Source: Planctomycetota bacterium
Lineage (GTDB): Bacteria; Planctomycetota; B15-G4; JADJEK01
Length of the DNA: 46,830 nt
Direction: 5' to 3'
Assembly (NCBI GenBank): GCA_016213895.1
Contig: JACQZJ010000123.1
Span: 1 to 46,830 of the forward strand
Both the position numbers and the translations under genes were made by a program. The notes beneath the pieces were generated by a model. It was not told where the DNA came from, ran no database searches, and saw only the letters and a list, made by a program, of their open reading frames with translations. Below, one piece after another: positions 25,469 to 33,427 of this stretch. Position 1 is the stretch's first letter. Every line of letters begins with the position of its first letter.

Positions 25469-25624
25469 TCAGCCGTCTTTCAGGCGGCGGCGGGCGGCCC
25501 GCGCGGCGGCGACGCGGTCGTCGCCTTGCTGGGACTCGCTTCCCGCGGCCGAAGCCACGGCCGTCAGGGTGAGGACGAGGAATCGGAGCGGAAGGCGCCG
25601 GACGGAGAAGGACCACGGATTCAT
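25469..25624 (-). CDS. Possible small secreted peptide
   Basis: A 51-codon frame starts at an ATG at 25624. It has a good signal-peptide pattern (RRLPLRFLVLTLTAVASAAGS) followed by a short charged tail rich in Arg and Ala (DDRVAAARAARRRLKDG). The frame could extend upstream to 25750, but only the internal ATG puts the signal at the N-terminus. No strong ribosome-binding site is seen. I recognise no family. It may also be chance, since antisense frames here are often open. Confidence 0.35.
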   Translation of the reverse strand: MNPWSFSVRRLPLRFLVLTLTAVASAAGSESQQGDDRVAAARAARRRLKDG

Positions 25625-25779
25625 GCAGGGACTCGACCTGGCTGGAAGACGAAGGACCGCCACCGCCTGACCATACGGCCGAGAGCTGGCTGCGGTTGGA
25701 TCCGACTCGGCGGCCGGCATCCCGCCTGCGGCGAGCGAACGCTTCTTCAACGGCCTGCCGGCCCTTCCCTGCTCCGGCC

Positions 25780-26493
25780 TCAGCGCCGCGCGCGGCCCGG
25801 GAAGTACGCGGCCACGGCTTCGAGGCGCTCGGAGCGCACCACCACGTCCGCCGCCGCCTCGATCTCCGGAGCCTTGGGGTTGAAGGCGATGCTGAACCCG
25901 GCCTCGCGCGCCACGGCCACGTCGTTGACGTGATCGCCGACGAAGGCGCAGGCCGCGAGCGGCACGCCCGCGCGCTGCGCGAGATCGGCGAGCGCGTTCA
26001 CCTTGCCGTCCATGTCGTAGGGCGTCGCCTCCCAGCCCGAGAGCCGGCCGCCGGAGTCGAACAGGATGCGGTTGGTGAACACCGCCTCGAAGGGATGCGC
26101 TGGAAAGAACTCGTTCAGCACGATGTCGATCGTGCCCGAGATCACCGCCAGGCGGTAGCCGCGCCCTCTCAGGCGTTCGAGCACCTCTGACGCTCCGGGC
26201 ACCGCCCTGAGCCGGCGGACCTCCTCGAGGATCTGCTCGCGCGTCGCCCCGGCCGCGATCCAGTCCCCCACGTCCAGCGCCACCCAGGTGGCGTAGTCGA
26301 ACTTGCCGGCGGCGTAGTCCAGGTAGCGCCGGTGCGAGAGCCGCGCGTCGCCCGTAAAGCGCCGGTTGAGCAGCTCCCAGATCACGAGCTGCTCAGGGTG
26401 GCTGACCAGCGTGCCGTCCACGTCGAAGGCGATGATCTCGATGTTCGCGGCGTTTCGGGCCGGGGCGTTCACGCGTTTCTCCTGGCGGCTCAT
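25780..26493 (-). CDS. HAD-superfamily phosphatase (HAD-IB, SerB-like)
   Basis: The 237-residue product has all HAD motifs. Motif I is FDVDGTLV, with the nucleophile Asp24 and Asp26. Motif II is VISGT (Ser119), motif III is Lys164 in MDGKVNAL, and motif IV is GDHVNDVAVA (186-195). The helical cap between motifs I and II resembles the phosphoserine phosphatase-like HAD-IB group. It would dephosphorylate a small metabolite; the substrate is unknown. The ATG at 26493 overlaps the stop of the upstream toroid gene (ATGA). A GTG at 26472, preceded by AGGAG at good spacing, is an equally plausible start. Cytoplasmic. Confidence 0.9.
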   Translation of the reverse strand: MSRQEKRVNAPARNAANIEIIAFDVDGTLVSHPEQLVIWELLNRRFTGDARLSHRRYLDYAAGKFDYATWVALDVGDWIAAGATREQILEEVRRLRAVPGASEVLERLRGRGYRLAVISGTIDIVLNEFFPAHPFEAVFTNRILFDSGGRLSGWEATPYDMDGKVNALADLAQRAGVPLAACAFVGDHVNDVAVAREAGFSIAFNPKAPEIEAAADVVVRSERLEAVAAYFPGRARR

Positions 26494-28841
26494 GGCGCGG
26501 GCACCCACGATACCCGGACGTCGAGGAAGCTCGCACCGCCCGTGTTGCGGCAGTGCACGGCGAGCACGTTCTCGCCCGAGGGCAAAAGCGCGGCCTGCGC
26601 CGCGGGGAGAAGCGGCAGCGAGGAGTAGCGGCCATCGGTGAAGGCCGGCAGCGCGGCCGCGAGCACGCCGTTCAAGTAGATCTCGGCCGTGTCGTCGCAC
26701 CTCACCTGCAAAACGAGCCGGCCGGCCGCGGCGGGCGGAACGGCGAACCGCGCCCGCAGCCACATCTCCGGCCCGAGCCAGGCCGTGCCGGGCTCGGCGA
26801 GGCCGCTCAGGAACGGCGCCTCGCCCGTGCGCCAGGCGCCGTCCTGGAACTCGGGCAGGAACCACTCCCCGGGCGGCGCGCTTTCCCTGTAGCGCCACGC
26901 GGTCTCGCGGCCCGGGCAGGGCAGGAGCGGTTCGCTGCGGGCGCCGGCCTGGAAGTCCTCGGGGTGCGGGGCGGCGAAGAGCCCGATCTCCTTGAAGCCC
27001 GAGGAGGCGCTCTCCCGCGCGCCCGGGTACACGCTCTTCACGGTGATGCGCAGCGAGCGCAGCGCCCCGCACTTCAAGGGGATGCTCTGCGGCACGCGCA
27101 CGCTGTCGATCAGCAGGAACCTCTCCGGCCGGCCGCCGTTCACGCGCACGTCGATCTCCCGCGGCCGCGCCCAGTCGGCCTCGCCGTCGAGGAAGGGATG
27201 CGCCGCGCAGACCTTCAGCACCGCGGCCTGGACCGGCCGCTTCAGGAGCACGCTGATCCAGGGCTCGCGGTCTTCGGCGGCCGCCCGCCAGCTCGTGCCG
27301 CAGCGCAGGTCCACGGCCATCTCTGGCGTGTGGCCGGGCGCGCTCGAGCTGGCCGCGACCTCCACGCCGCCGGGCTCGATGAGGTTCGCGGCCGCGTCCC
27401 GCATGGCCTCGCGGTCGCCGGGCTCCTCGACGCCGTCGGCGGTCACGGCGAGCGCCGCAGAGACCTCTTCGCCCGCGGGCTCCCCGGTCGGATCGAGGAA
27501 GGACATCACGGCCTGCACTGCGTGGCGGCCGTTGAAGGGCAGCGCGTGCCGGAGAGAGAAGCGCTGCAGGCGGACGTCGACCTTCTCCTCCGGGGCGAGG
27601 CGCGCCACCGCGAGACCATTCACGCGCCACTCCACCGCTGCCACGGTCTCCCCCGACTCGAGGCGCGCCTCGATCGCCGCGCCCAGGTTCCTCACCCAGA
27701 GCGCCAGCGGGTTCAGGCCGTTCGTGCCGATATCGAACGCGGCCGCCGCGGCGGCGGGCTCGCCCGCGGCGCGGCGCGGCGCCGGCTCGGTCGTGGCCGT
27801 GCCGCGCACCAGGAAGAGCAGGGCGAAGCAGGTGTTGGTGTCCTCCTCGCGCCAGGGCGTGCCCCACGAGCCGTTGCCGTTCTGTGCGCCGATCAGGAAG
27901 CGCGCGCCCTCGGCGTACCAGTCGTGGCGGGCGAGGAAGCGCTGTCCCGAGAGCGCGCCGGCGCGCTCCAGGCCGTGCAGGTAGTAGTCGAGCCAGCGGT
28001 TCGAGCCGGAGTTCTCCTGGCGCGGCGGCTCGAGGTTCTCCTTGACCGACCAGTTGCGCGCGAGCCACTCCTCGGCGAGCCGGCAGGCCGCGCGCAGCCG
28101 GCGCGTGAAGGAGCCCGTGTTCGGCTGCTTCTCGAGCTGCTCGGCGCAGATGAGGAGCGAGGTGATCCCGGCCACGGTCATGCTCGCGGTGGGCTTCCGT
28201 CCCTTCAGGTAGCAGAAGCTGCCGTAGTCGTCCTGCAGCTCGAGCACGCTCTTGCCCACCTGCTCCCAGAGGACCGCGGGCACCTTCTCGCCGCAGTTGG
28301 CGGCGGCGCGCAGGCCGAGGAGGGCGTACTGCGTGTTGGAGAGGTCGGTGTAATTCGGCGGATCGGCGGGCATGAAACCGAACGGGTAGCCCCAGAGCTC
28401 GGCGTTGGCCGTGGTGCCATTCCCCATGGTCTCGATGAGCTGGCGCGCGAGGAGGCGCACGCGCTCCTTGGGTCGGTCCTCCCCGAGCGCGCGCAGGAGC
28501 ATGAGGGTGCAGCCCACGTCGTAGGTGCGGTGGCAGGGACGCGCCGCGACGAAGGCGAGCGCCGCCTGGATGGCGGGATGGTCCTCGGGAACACCGCACT
28601 GCAGCAGCGTGTAGGCGGCGAGCGCCGTCATGCCGTAGTAGAGGTTCCGGTCCATGCCCGCCCAGGAGCCGTCCGCTTCCTGCGCGCGCAGGAGGAAGGC
28701 GATGCCGCGCTCGGTCGCGCGGTCCACCTCCTCGGGCGTGGGAGGCTTTTCCTCGGCTTCCTGCGCCGCGGCGCGGGCGCCAAAGGTCGCGGCCAGGCAC
28801 AGGGCCAGAACACAGGCGGGGCGGCGTCGTGTGGCTGTCAT
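26490..28841 (-). CDS. Secreted alpha/alpha-toroid (squalene-cyclase-like) protein with discoidin-like C-terminal modules
   Basis: The 783-residue product has a signal peptide (residues 1-27). Residues about 40-350 are alpha/alpha-toroid repeats of the prenyltransferase/squalene oxidase superfamily, shown by ATERGIAFLLRAQEADGSW, MTALAAYTLLQCGV, LSNTQYALLGLRAA, FLIGAQNGNGSWG and NTCFALLFLVRG. There is no DxDD catalytic motif, so it is unlikely to cyclise terpenes. Residues about 495-630 look like an F5/8 type C (discoidin) fold (CGTSWRAAAEDREPWISVLLKRPVQAAVLKV, then SLRITVKSVYPGARESASSGFKEIGLF). The last 130 residues are a second beta sandwich (VLQVRCDDTAEIYLNGVLAA). Carbohydrate or surface binding is inferred. 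Its stop overlaps the HAD gene start. Confidence 0.8.
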   Translation of the reverse strand: MTATRRRPACVLALCLAATFGARAAAQEAEEKPPTPEEVDRATERGIAFLLRAQEADGSWAGMDRNLYYGMTALAAYTLLQCGVPEDHPAIQAALAFVAARPCHRTYDVGCTLMLLRALGEDRPKERVRLLARQLIETMGNGTTANAELWGYPFGFMPADPPNYTDLSNTQYALLGLRAAANCGEKVPAVLWEQVGKSVLELQDDYGSFCYLKGRKPTASMTVAGITSLLICAEQLEKQPNTGSFTRRLRAACRLAEEWLARNWSVKENLEPPRQENSGSNRWLDYYLHGLERAGALSGQRFLARHDWYAEGARFLIGAQNGNGSWGTPWREEDTNTCFALLFLVRGTATTEPAPRRAAGEPAAAAAAFDIGTNGLNPLALWVRNLGAAIEARLESGETVAAVEWRVNGLAVARLAPEEKVDVRLQRFSLRHALPFNGRHAVQAVMSFLDPTGEPAGEEVSAALAVTADGVEEPGDREAMRDAAANLIEPGGVEVAASSSAPGHTPEMAVDLRCGTSWRAAAEDREPWISVLLKRPVQAAVLKVCAAHPFLDGEADWARPREIDVRVNGGRPERFLLIDSVRVPQSIPLKCGALRSLRITVKSVYPGARESASSGFKEIGLFAAPHPEDFQAGARSEPLLPCPGRETAWRYRESAPPGEWFLPEFQDGAWRTGEAPFLSGLAEPGTAWLGPEMWLRARFAVPPAAAGRLVLQVRCDDTAEIYLNGVLAAALPAFTDGRYSSLPLLPAAQAALLPSGENVLAVHCRNTGGASFLDVRVSWVPAP

Positions 28842-28896
28842 CGCGATGGAACGTGGCGACTGTACCGCCGGCGCGCGCGCCGCGCCAAGGCCGCGC

Positions 28897-28926
28897 TTGC
28901 CGATGCGGCCGGGGCGCGGTTATGTT
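28897..28926 (+). promoter_or_regulatory. Candidate promoter for the TAT oxidoreductase gene
   Basis: TTGCCG (28897-28902), an 18-base spacer and TATGTT (28921-28926) resemble a sigma-70-type promoter in an otherwise very GC-rich divergent gap. Transcription would begin near 28933, about 45 bases before the ATG at 28979. Confidence 0.3.
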
Positions 28927-28978
28927 CTCGTCAGTCCGTCCCTTCACCAGAGCGCCGCCCGGCGCGAGGAGGTCTCGC

Positions 28979-30328
28979 ATGAGCCAGGAGAGAATCGCCC
29001 GCCGTGACTTCCTGAAGGGCGCCGCCCTCGCGACCGCGGGCCTGGCCGCCGCCGGCAGCCAGGCCTGCGCCGTGCTGCGCCCGGGACCGCGCAGGATCTC
29101 GCCCAACGAGAAGCTCAACGTCGCCTGCATCGGCGTGGGCGGGCGCGGCCACGACAACGTGCACGCCATGAGCGGCGAGAACATCGTCGCGCTGTGCGAC
29201 GTGGACGACTCGATGGCGGCCGAGGCCTACGCCGCGTTTCCGAGCGCGCAGCACTTCCACGACTATCGGCGCATGCTCGACAAGCTGGAGCGCTCGATCG
29301 ACGCCGTGGTCATCAGCACACCCGACCACATGCACGCCCTGCCGGCCTTGACCGCGATGGAGATGGGCAAGCACGTCTACCTCGAGAAGCCGCTGGCGCA
29401 CGACGTCTTTGAGGCGCGGCGCCTGGCCGAGACCGCGCGGCGCTATGGCGTGGCCACGCAGATGGGGAACCAGGGCACGGCCGACCCGGTCTTCCGCAAG
29501 GGAGTGGCGGCCATCCGCGCCGGGGTGATCGGCGCGGTGCGCGACGTGCACATCTGGACCAACCGGCCGGTATGGCCGCAGGGCATGGCGCGGCCTGACG
29601 ACACGCCGGAGGTGCCGGAGACGCTCAAGTGGGATCTCTGGCTCGGCACCGCGCCGTGGCGGCCGTACCATCCCTCCTACCTGCCGTTCAACTGGCGCGG
29701 CTGGTGGGACTTCGGCACCGGCGCGCTTGGCGACATGGGCTGCCACACGGCGAACCTGGCGTTCATGGGCCTGGGACTCGGCTCGCCCATCAGCGCCCAC
29801 GCCGAGAACTCCGCGTTCAGCCGCGACTCCTTCCCCACCTGGAGCGTCATCACCCTGCATTTCCCGGCGCGCGGGACGAAGCCTCCGGTGCGCTGGACCT
29901 GGTACGACGGCTCGGACCAGAAGCCGGCCTGGGTGCTCGAGCGCTTGCGCTCGCTCATCCACGGCCAGGAGCTGTCGGACAGCGGGATGGTCATGATCGG
30001 CGACAAGGGCACGCTCTACTCGCCGCACGACTACGGCGCGCACTGGCTGCTCCTGCCCGAGGAGGACTTCGCCGGCTACGAGCCGCCCGCGGAGGCCCTG
30101 CTCGCCGAATCGCCCGGCCACCATCAGGAGTGGATCGACGCGTGCAAGGGCGGCAAGCCGGCGCTCTCGAACTTCTCCTACGCCGGCCCGCTCACCGAGG
30201 CGCTGCTCATCGGCAACATCGCCATGTACTGCGGCGAGATGATCCTCTGGGACGGCGAGGCCTGCCGCGTGCGCGGCAACCAGCTTGCGAACTCGCTGGT
30301 GCGGAGGGAGTACCGGCACGAGTGGTGA
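28979..30328 (+). CDS. TAT-exported Gfo/Idh/MocA family oxidoreductase
   Basis: The 449-residue product starts at 28979 behind a GAGGAGG site. It opens with a twin-arginine signal (RIARRDFLKGAALATAGLAAAG). The NAD(P)-binding fold follows: NVACIGVGGRGHDNV (47-60), ALCDVD and VVISTPDHMHALPA. The family's EKPLAHD (136-142) contains the conserved Lys of the substrate site. The C-terminal half (WDLWLGTAPWRPYHPSYLPFNWRGWWDFGTGALGDMGCH) is typical of the periplasmic planctomycetal/verrucomicrobial subgroup. These enzymes oxidise or reduce sugars or cyclitols with a bound nucleotide; some act in glycan breakdown. The substrate is not known. The gene is divergent from the toroid gene. Confidence 0.92.
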   Translation: MSQERIARRDFLKGAALATAGLAAAGSQACAVLRPGPRRISPNEKLNVACIGVGGRGHDNVHAMSGENIVALCDVDDSMAAEAYAAFPSAQHFHDYRRMLDKLERSIDAVVISTPDHMHALPALTAMEMGKHVYLEKPLAHDVFEARRLAETARRYGVATQMGNQGTADPVFRKGVAAIRAGVIGAVRDVHIWTNRPVWPQGMARPDDTPEVPETLKWDLWLGTAPWRPYHPSYLPFNWRGWWDFGTGALGDMGCHTANLAFMGLGLGSPISAHAENSAFSRDSFPTWSVITLHFPARGTKPPVRWTWYDGSDQKPAWVLERLRSLIHGQELSDSGMVMIGDKGTLYSPHDYGAHWLLLPEEDFAGYEPPAEALLAESPGHHQEWIDACKGGKPALSNFSYAGPLTEALLIGNIAMYCGEMILWDGEACRVRGNQLANSLVRREYRHEW

Positions 30329-30404
30329 GTGGGAAAGCCCAGGGCCTCACCGATGGTTCGACGACCGGAGAACCGGGTCGCCGCCGATCCAGGCGGACAA
30401 GAGG

Positions 30405-30878
30405 ATGGCCTCTGAGAACAGGTAGTGGCTCGAGCGGATCCTTGCTCCCTCGCTCAGGCTGCGCGGCTTCAAGAAGTCGAGAGCGACGTGGCGGAAGGAA
30501 GACGATGAGGCCATCGCCGTCCTCAACGTTCAGGGATCCCAGCGGGGGCCGTCATTCTATATCAATCTCGGCGTTTACTTCCACCTCCTCGGCGACCGCC
30601 ATCAGCCGACCGAGTCCCATTGCCACGCCAGAACACGCCTTGACGTACTTGTGCCCGACCCACACCGGCTGCACGCGCTTCTTGACTTCGAGAAGTCGAT
30701 CCAGAGCGAGATCCGAGCAGCCGACCTTGAGGCCTTGGTTGTCGCCCGCGCACTCCCCTGGCTCGAAGCGGTCTCCACGATTCGGGGCTTGCTGGAGTAC
30801 TGCGGTGCCCGATCCCCAAGGTCGCTCTACCTGTCAAAGGAAGCCAGAGAACTCTTGCTTGCGCAGGATGGACCCTGA
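30405..30878 (+). pseudogene. DUF4304-like gene interrupted by an in-frame TAG
   Basis: An ATG at 30405 begins a frame (MASENR) that meets TAG at 30423-30425. The same frame then runs without another stop to the TGA at 30876-30878, encoding a DUF4304-like protein: WLERILAPSLRLRGFKKS, WRKEDDEAIAVLNVQGS, GPSFYINLGVYFHLLG, CHARTRLDVLVPD, LLDFEKSI, LPWLEAVSTI and YLSKEARELLL. Total length would be 157 residues, about normal for the family. A single C-to-T change of CAG would create the stop, so this looks like a recent nonsense mutation. Alternatives are a sequencing error or initiation at an unusual downstream codon. DUF4304 proteins are small and poorly characterised. Confidence 0.7.
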
Positions 30879-31327
30879 CGCGCCCTCGTCGACGGGCTCG
30901 TCCGCTGACAACCCGCCCGCGCTGGCTGGCGCCGGACAACGCAATGCTTCCCCCGCCGCAGCTCACCGGCACGGCCGGGCGGCCGAAGCCGCGGGTGGAG
31001 CGTGCCTTCTCTGAGCCCCCAGGCAAGATACGTCGAAATCGACAGCACCCAGCCCCTGGCGCTGAGAAACGCCGAAACGGGCCTGGTCCGTTACCCGCAC
31101 AGAATGTCGAAGCCCCCTTCTCGGCCAGCAGCGGACTGACGCTCCACATCCAATAGGCCGCGTTGGCCCTCGGACGCACCGCGGCGTCGTCTCGACGCGG
31201 TTGCCGGATCGTCCGTCGCCAGGCCTATCCGTACTCGCCTGGTCTCCGAGCAGGCTGCGGGCGCAACGTGTGGCCGCCGGCAGGATCCCGGTCATCCTGG
31301 ACCCCTGCTCAGCCAATCGAACGACTA
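30879..31327. other. Non-coding stretch with no recognised feature
   Basis: About 450 bases between the broken DUF4304 gene and the convergent membrane-anchored hypothetical gene. Several short frames are open on both strands, but they are rich in Pro, Arg, Ser and Gly and have no recognisable domain or ribosome-binding site. I see no terminal inverted repeats, transposase fragment or tRNA. It may be debris of decayed sequence. Confidence 0.4.
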
Positions 31328-31948
31328 CTATCTACTAAAGAAGTCCGTGCGCCTCACCGAACCGCCTCGCAGGTAGAAGCGGACCAACCCTACATTCGGC
31401 ACCAGGTACATCCACACCTCGTCTTCTCCGTCGGTCGACATGGAGTTCGGCAGGCCATAGGTCTCGTACAGGCGTCGCGCCGTCCAGCAGAAATGCCTCG
31501 CGTCTGTCGCCGTGCGATCCCCCACGAGCTGCTCGAAAACCGCCGTCACCGCGCTGGTGTTGGTCGGGACGTACCCCGAGTCGGCCGGGGACAGGGAATC
31601 CGGGTGGATCTCCGGAGAGGTGTTCCGCATCACCTCTATCAGAGTGTCGATCTTGCCTACCAGTTCCTTCAGGGACTGGGCGGGCGCCGCGGCCCCCGGA
31701 ACTTCCTCCCTCTGAAGAGCCTCGCCGCCTCCCTCACCGCGCTCCAGCAGCGCCGAGACGGCCCGTTCGATCCTGTCGAACTGCGCCTGCGTCTCTCTCG
31801 GCACGCCGAGCCCGCCCGTGCTCGAGCGGTCTGTTTCAGAGGATGACGCACTCTGCGGCTCCTCGCGCAGACCGAGCGTGGTTCCGACTCCCAAGACCGC
31901 ACCGACGAGCATGCCGCCAAGAGCAGCGGCGACGTATGGGGCCTTCAT
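31328..31948 (-). CDS. Membrane-anchored hypothetical protein
   Basis: The 206-residue product starts at the ATG at 31948. An N-terminal membrane segment (YVAAALGGMLVGAVLGVGTTLGL, residues 5-27) is followed by a Ser/Glu-rich linker and a predicted helical coil (about 50-115, FDRIERAVSALLER to LIEVMRNT). A compact C-terminal domain (about 140-206) ends VWMYLVPNVGLVRFYLRGGSV. The last part resembles small beta-rich domains that recognise partners, but no family is clear. Codon third positions are more mixed than in flanking genes, as in other accessory genes of this window. Confidence 0.65.
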   Translation of the reverse strand: MKAPYVAAALGGMLVGAVLGVGTTLGLREEPQSASSSETDRSSTGGLGVPRETQAQFDRIERAVSALLERGEGGGEALQREEVPGAAAPAQSLKELVGKIDTLIEVMRNTSPEIHPDSLSPADSGYVPTNTSAVTAVFEQLVGDRTATDARHFCWTARRLYETYGLPNSMSTDGEDEVWMYLVPNVGLVRFYLRGGSVRRTDFFSR

Positions 31949-32025
31949 CGTTCTTCGCGCGCCTCCAGCTTCCTGGCGGCACATCGTAGCCCCGCGCGGG
32001 CGGGTCGAGACTTCGGACGCGCGCG

Positions 32026-33084
32026 TCAGCCGAAGATCGCGCCGAGGTTGCCCTTCAGGTAGCCGGCCTTCACGGCCTCGAGTAGCGGCTTGCGGTAGCC
32101 CTCGGCCAGTTCGAGCGCGGCGAGCGCCGGGTACTCGAGGAGGGACTCGTACTTCTCCTCCTCGCCGCAGGAGAGGTAGAGGTCCTGGCGATGCGCCAGG
32201 TTCACGAGCGCGGCGCTCTTCAAGAAGCCCGCGTTGGCGCCGAAGTCGTGGTGGCAGCCCGAGACCTCCACGACCTCCTCGGGCAGGTTCCAGCTCGCCG
32301 TGAGCCTGCGGCCCACGCGCTCGTGGAACGTGCCGAGCGCAACGCCGACGAAGGGCTTGCGGAACGCGAAGGAGGGAGGAGCCTCCTTCCGCAGGATGCT
32401 GAGCAGCGGCACCTTGCCCACGTCGTGTAGGAGCCCCAGCACGAACACGCGCTCCGGGTCGAGGCAGAGCGGCACGGCCAGAGCGCGCGCCGCGCCAGCC
32501 ACCGAGCGCGCCTGCCGCCAGATCTCCTCGGCGTACTGGTCGAGGCCCTTGGCGCGGAAGATCACGCTCTTCAGCGAGCAGGTGTAGAGCGCCGAGCGCA
32601 GGCCGCGCAGGCCGAGGCGCAGGATGGCGCCGCGCACGTCCTCGACCTTGCGCGTCCCGCCGAAAAGCACGGAGTTCGCCGCCCTGAGGATGGTGGCCGT
32701 GAGGGCCAGGTCGGCGGAAACCTGCCGCTCGACCTTGCCAATATCGGCGTCCGGGTTGGATGTCAGCTCGAGCAGCATCATCTGCGTGGACGGGAGATGC
32801 GGCAGTTCGAACTTCCCCTCTTCCACGCGTTCCGCGACGCGCGCCAGCCCTCCCTGCTCCTCGCGCGCGAGGCCGTCTCTCAGATCCTGGAAGAGATCGA
32901 TATTGCCGATGCCTCCGACCGGCTCGGGAAAGGAGTGCTCGGCCGCCGGGGCCTCGGCGGCCGGCGGCTCGGGCCGCGGCGCGGGGCCCTCGGCAGGACG
33001 CACGGCCGGTTCGGCCGGCCGCGGGGGCTCCGCGCGCGCGCGGAGCAGATCGTTCGGCAGCTTCTTGAAGAGCGAGAAGGCCAT
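32026..33084 (-). CDS. HDOD domain protein
   Basis: The 352-residue product starts at 33084 behind a GGAG site. Residues 1-60 include a Pro/Ala/Glu-rich low-complexity stretch. Residues about 90-290 form an HDOD domain: LPHLPSTQMMLLELTSNPDADIGKVERQVSADLALTATILRAANSVLFGG, then VEDVRGAILRLGLRGLRSALYT, FVLGLLHDVGKVPLL, GTFHERVGRRLTASWNLPEEVVEVSGCHHD. HDOD is a relative of the HD phosphohydrolase fold, usually without catalysis, found in signalling proteins that control motility, competence or the cell cycle. Here a GLLHDVG motif is retained. No GGDEF, EAL or receiver domain is attached. Cytoplasmic. Confidence 0.9.
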   Translation of the reverse strand: MAFSLFKKLPNDLLRARAEPPRPAEPAVRPAEGPAPRPEPPAAEAPAAEHSFPEPVGGIGNIDLFQDLRDGLAREEQGGLARVAERVEEGKFELPHLPSTQMMLLELTSNPDADIGKVERQVSADLALTATILRAANSVLFGGTRKVEDVRGAILRLGLRGLRSALYTCSLKSVIFRAKGLDQYAEEIWRQARSVAGAARALAVPLCLDPERVFVLGLLHDVGKVPLLSILRKEAPPSFAFRKPFVGVALGTFHERVGRRLTASWNLPEEVVEVSGCHHDFGANAGFLKSAALVNLAHRQDLYLSCGEEEKYESLLEYPALAALELAEGYRKPLLEAVKAGYLKGNLGAIFG

Positions 33085-33149
33085 GTCGAGAGACTCCAGG
33101 GACGGAGGACGGCGCCGCCTTTCCTGTATCGGCTGATCGCGCCGCTCGA

Positions 33150-33180
33150 TTGACCTCGGCGCGGCGCAGCCACCTATAAT
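33150..33180 (+). promoter_or_regulatory. Strong-looking sigma-70-type promoter (TTGACC/TATAAT)
   Basis: TTGACC (33150-33155) and a perfect TATAAT (33175-33180) stand out in this GC-rich sequence. The spacer is 19 bases, longer than the ideal 17, so the pairing is approximate. Transcription would start near 33187 and read into the zinc-ribbon protease operon at 33428, with a leader of about 240 bases. Confidence 0.45.
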
Positions 33181-33307
33181 GCAGGGAAGCCGGGAACCGC
33201 GCGGCGCCTTCGCGCCAGAGGATCCGTTCACGCGCCGCTTCCAGACCATCCTGCTCGGCAAGACCGACGCCGTCCTCGCCCTGCGCACCGAGAGGTTCGA
33301 CCAGTAG
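33179..33307 (+). CDS. Possible 42-residue ORF in the leader region
   Basis: The ATG shares its first two bases with the end of the TATAAT box. The frame runs 42 codons to a TAG at 33305, with protein-like content (EDPFTRRFQTILLGKTDAVLALRTERFDQ region). If TATAAT is used as a -10, the ATG would not be in that transcript, so an upstream promoter would be needed. It may be a remnant of a longer gene. No family recognised. Confidence 0.25.
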   Translation: MQGSREPRGAFAPEDPFTRRFQTILLGKTDAVLALRTERFDQ

Positions 33308-33427
33308 CGCGCCGCCGTGCGCCGTGGCCCAACAGGAAAGACCCCGCGCGCGTTTCAACGGACTCGGCCGGACACGGTAGGATCTTCTCCGCTCGCGGAT
33401 GCACGGCCACGTGATCGGAAGTTGACC

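Larger units (their letters stand above)
33085..33427. other. Divergent intergenic region with one promoter and a mini-ORF
   Basis: This 343-base gap lies between the HDOD gene (minus) and the zinc-ribbon protease gene (plus). It contains the TTGACC/TATAAT promoter at 33150-33180 and the 42-codon frame at 33179-33307, listed separately. The remaining 120 bases up to 33427 show no other feature. Confidence 0.5.

Noticed and set aside
25780-29184. Reverse frame of 1134 codons as one fusion protein
   Set aside because: Only its last ~237 codons encode the HAD phosphatase. The rest is out of frame with the toroid gene, which has its own signal peptide and domains.
30562-31179. Reverse 205-codon frame in the low-information region
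   Set aside because: Arg/Gly/Ser-rich composition, no ribosome-binding site, and it overlaps the better supported DUF4304 frame on the other strand.
31163-31846. Forward 227-codon frame
   Set aside because: It is antisense to the membrane-anchored hypothetical gene at 31328-31948, which has a clear start and membrane segment.
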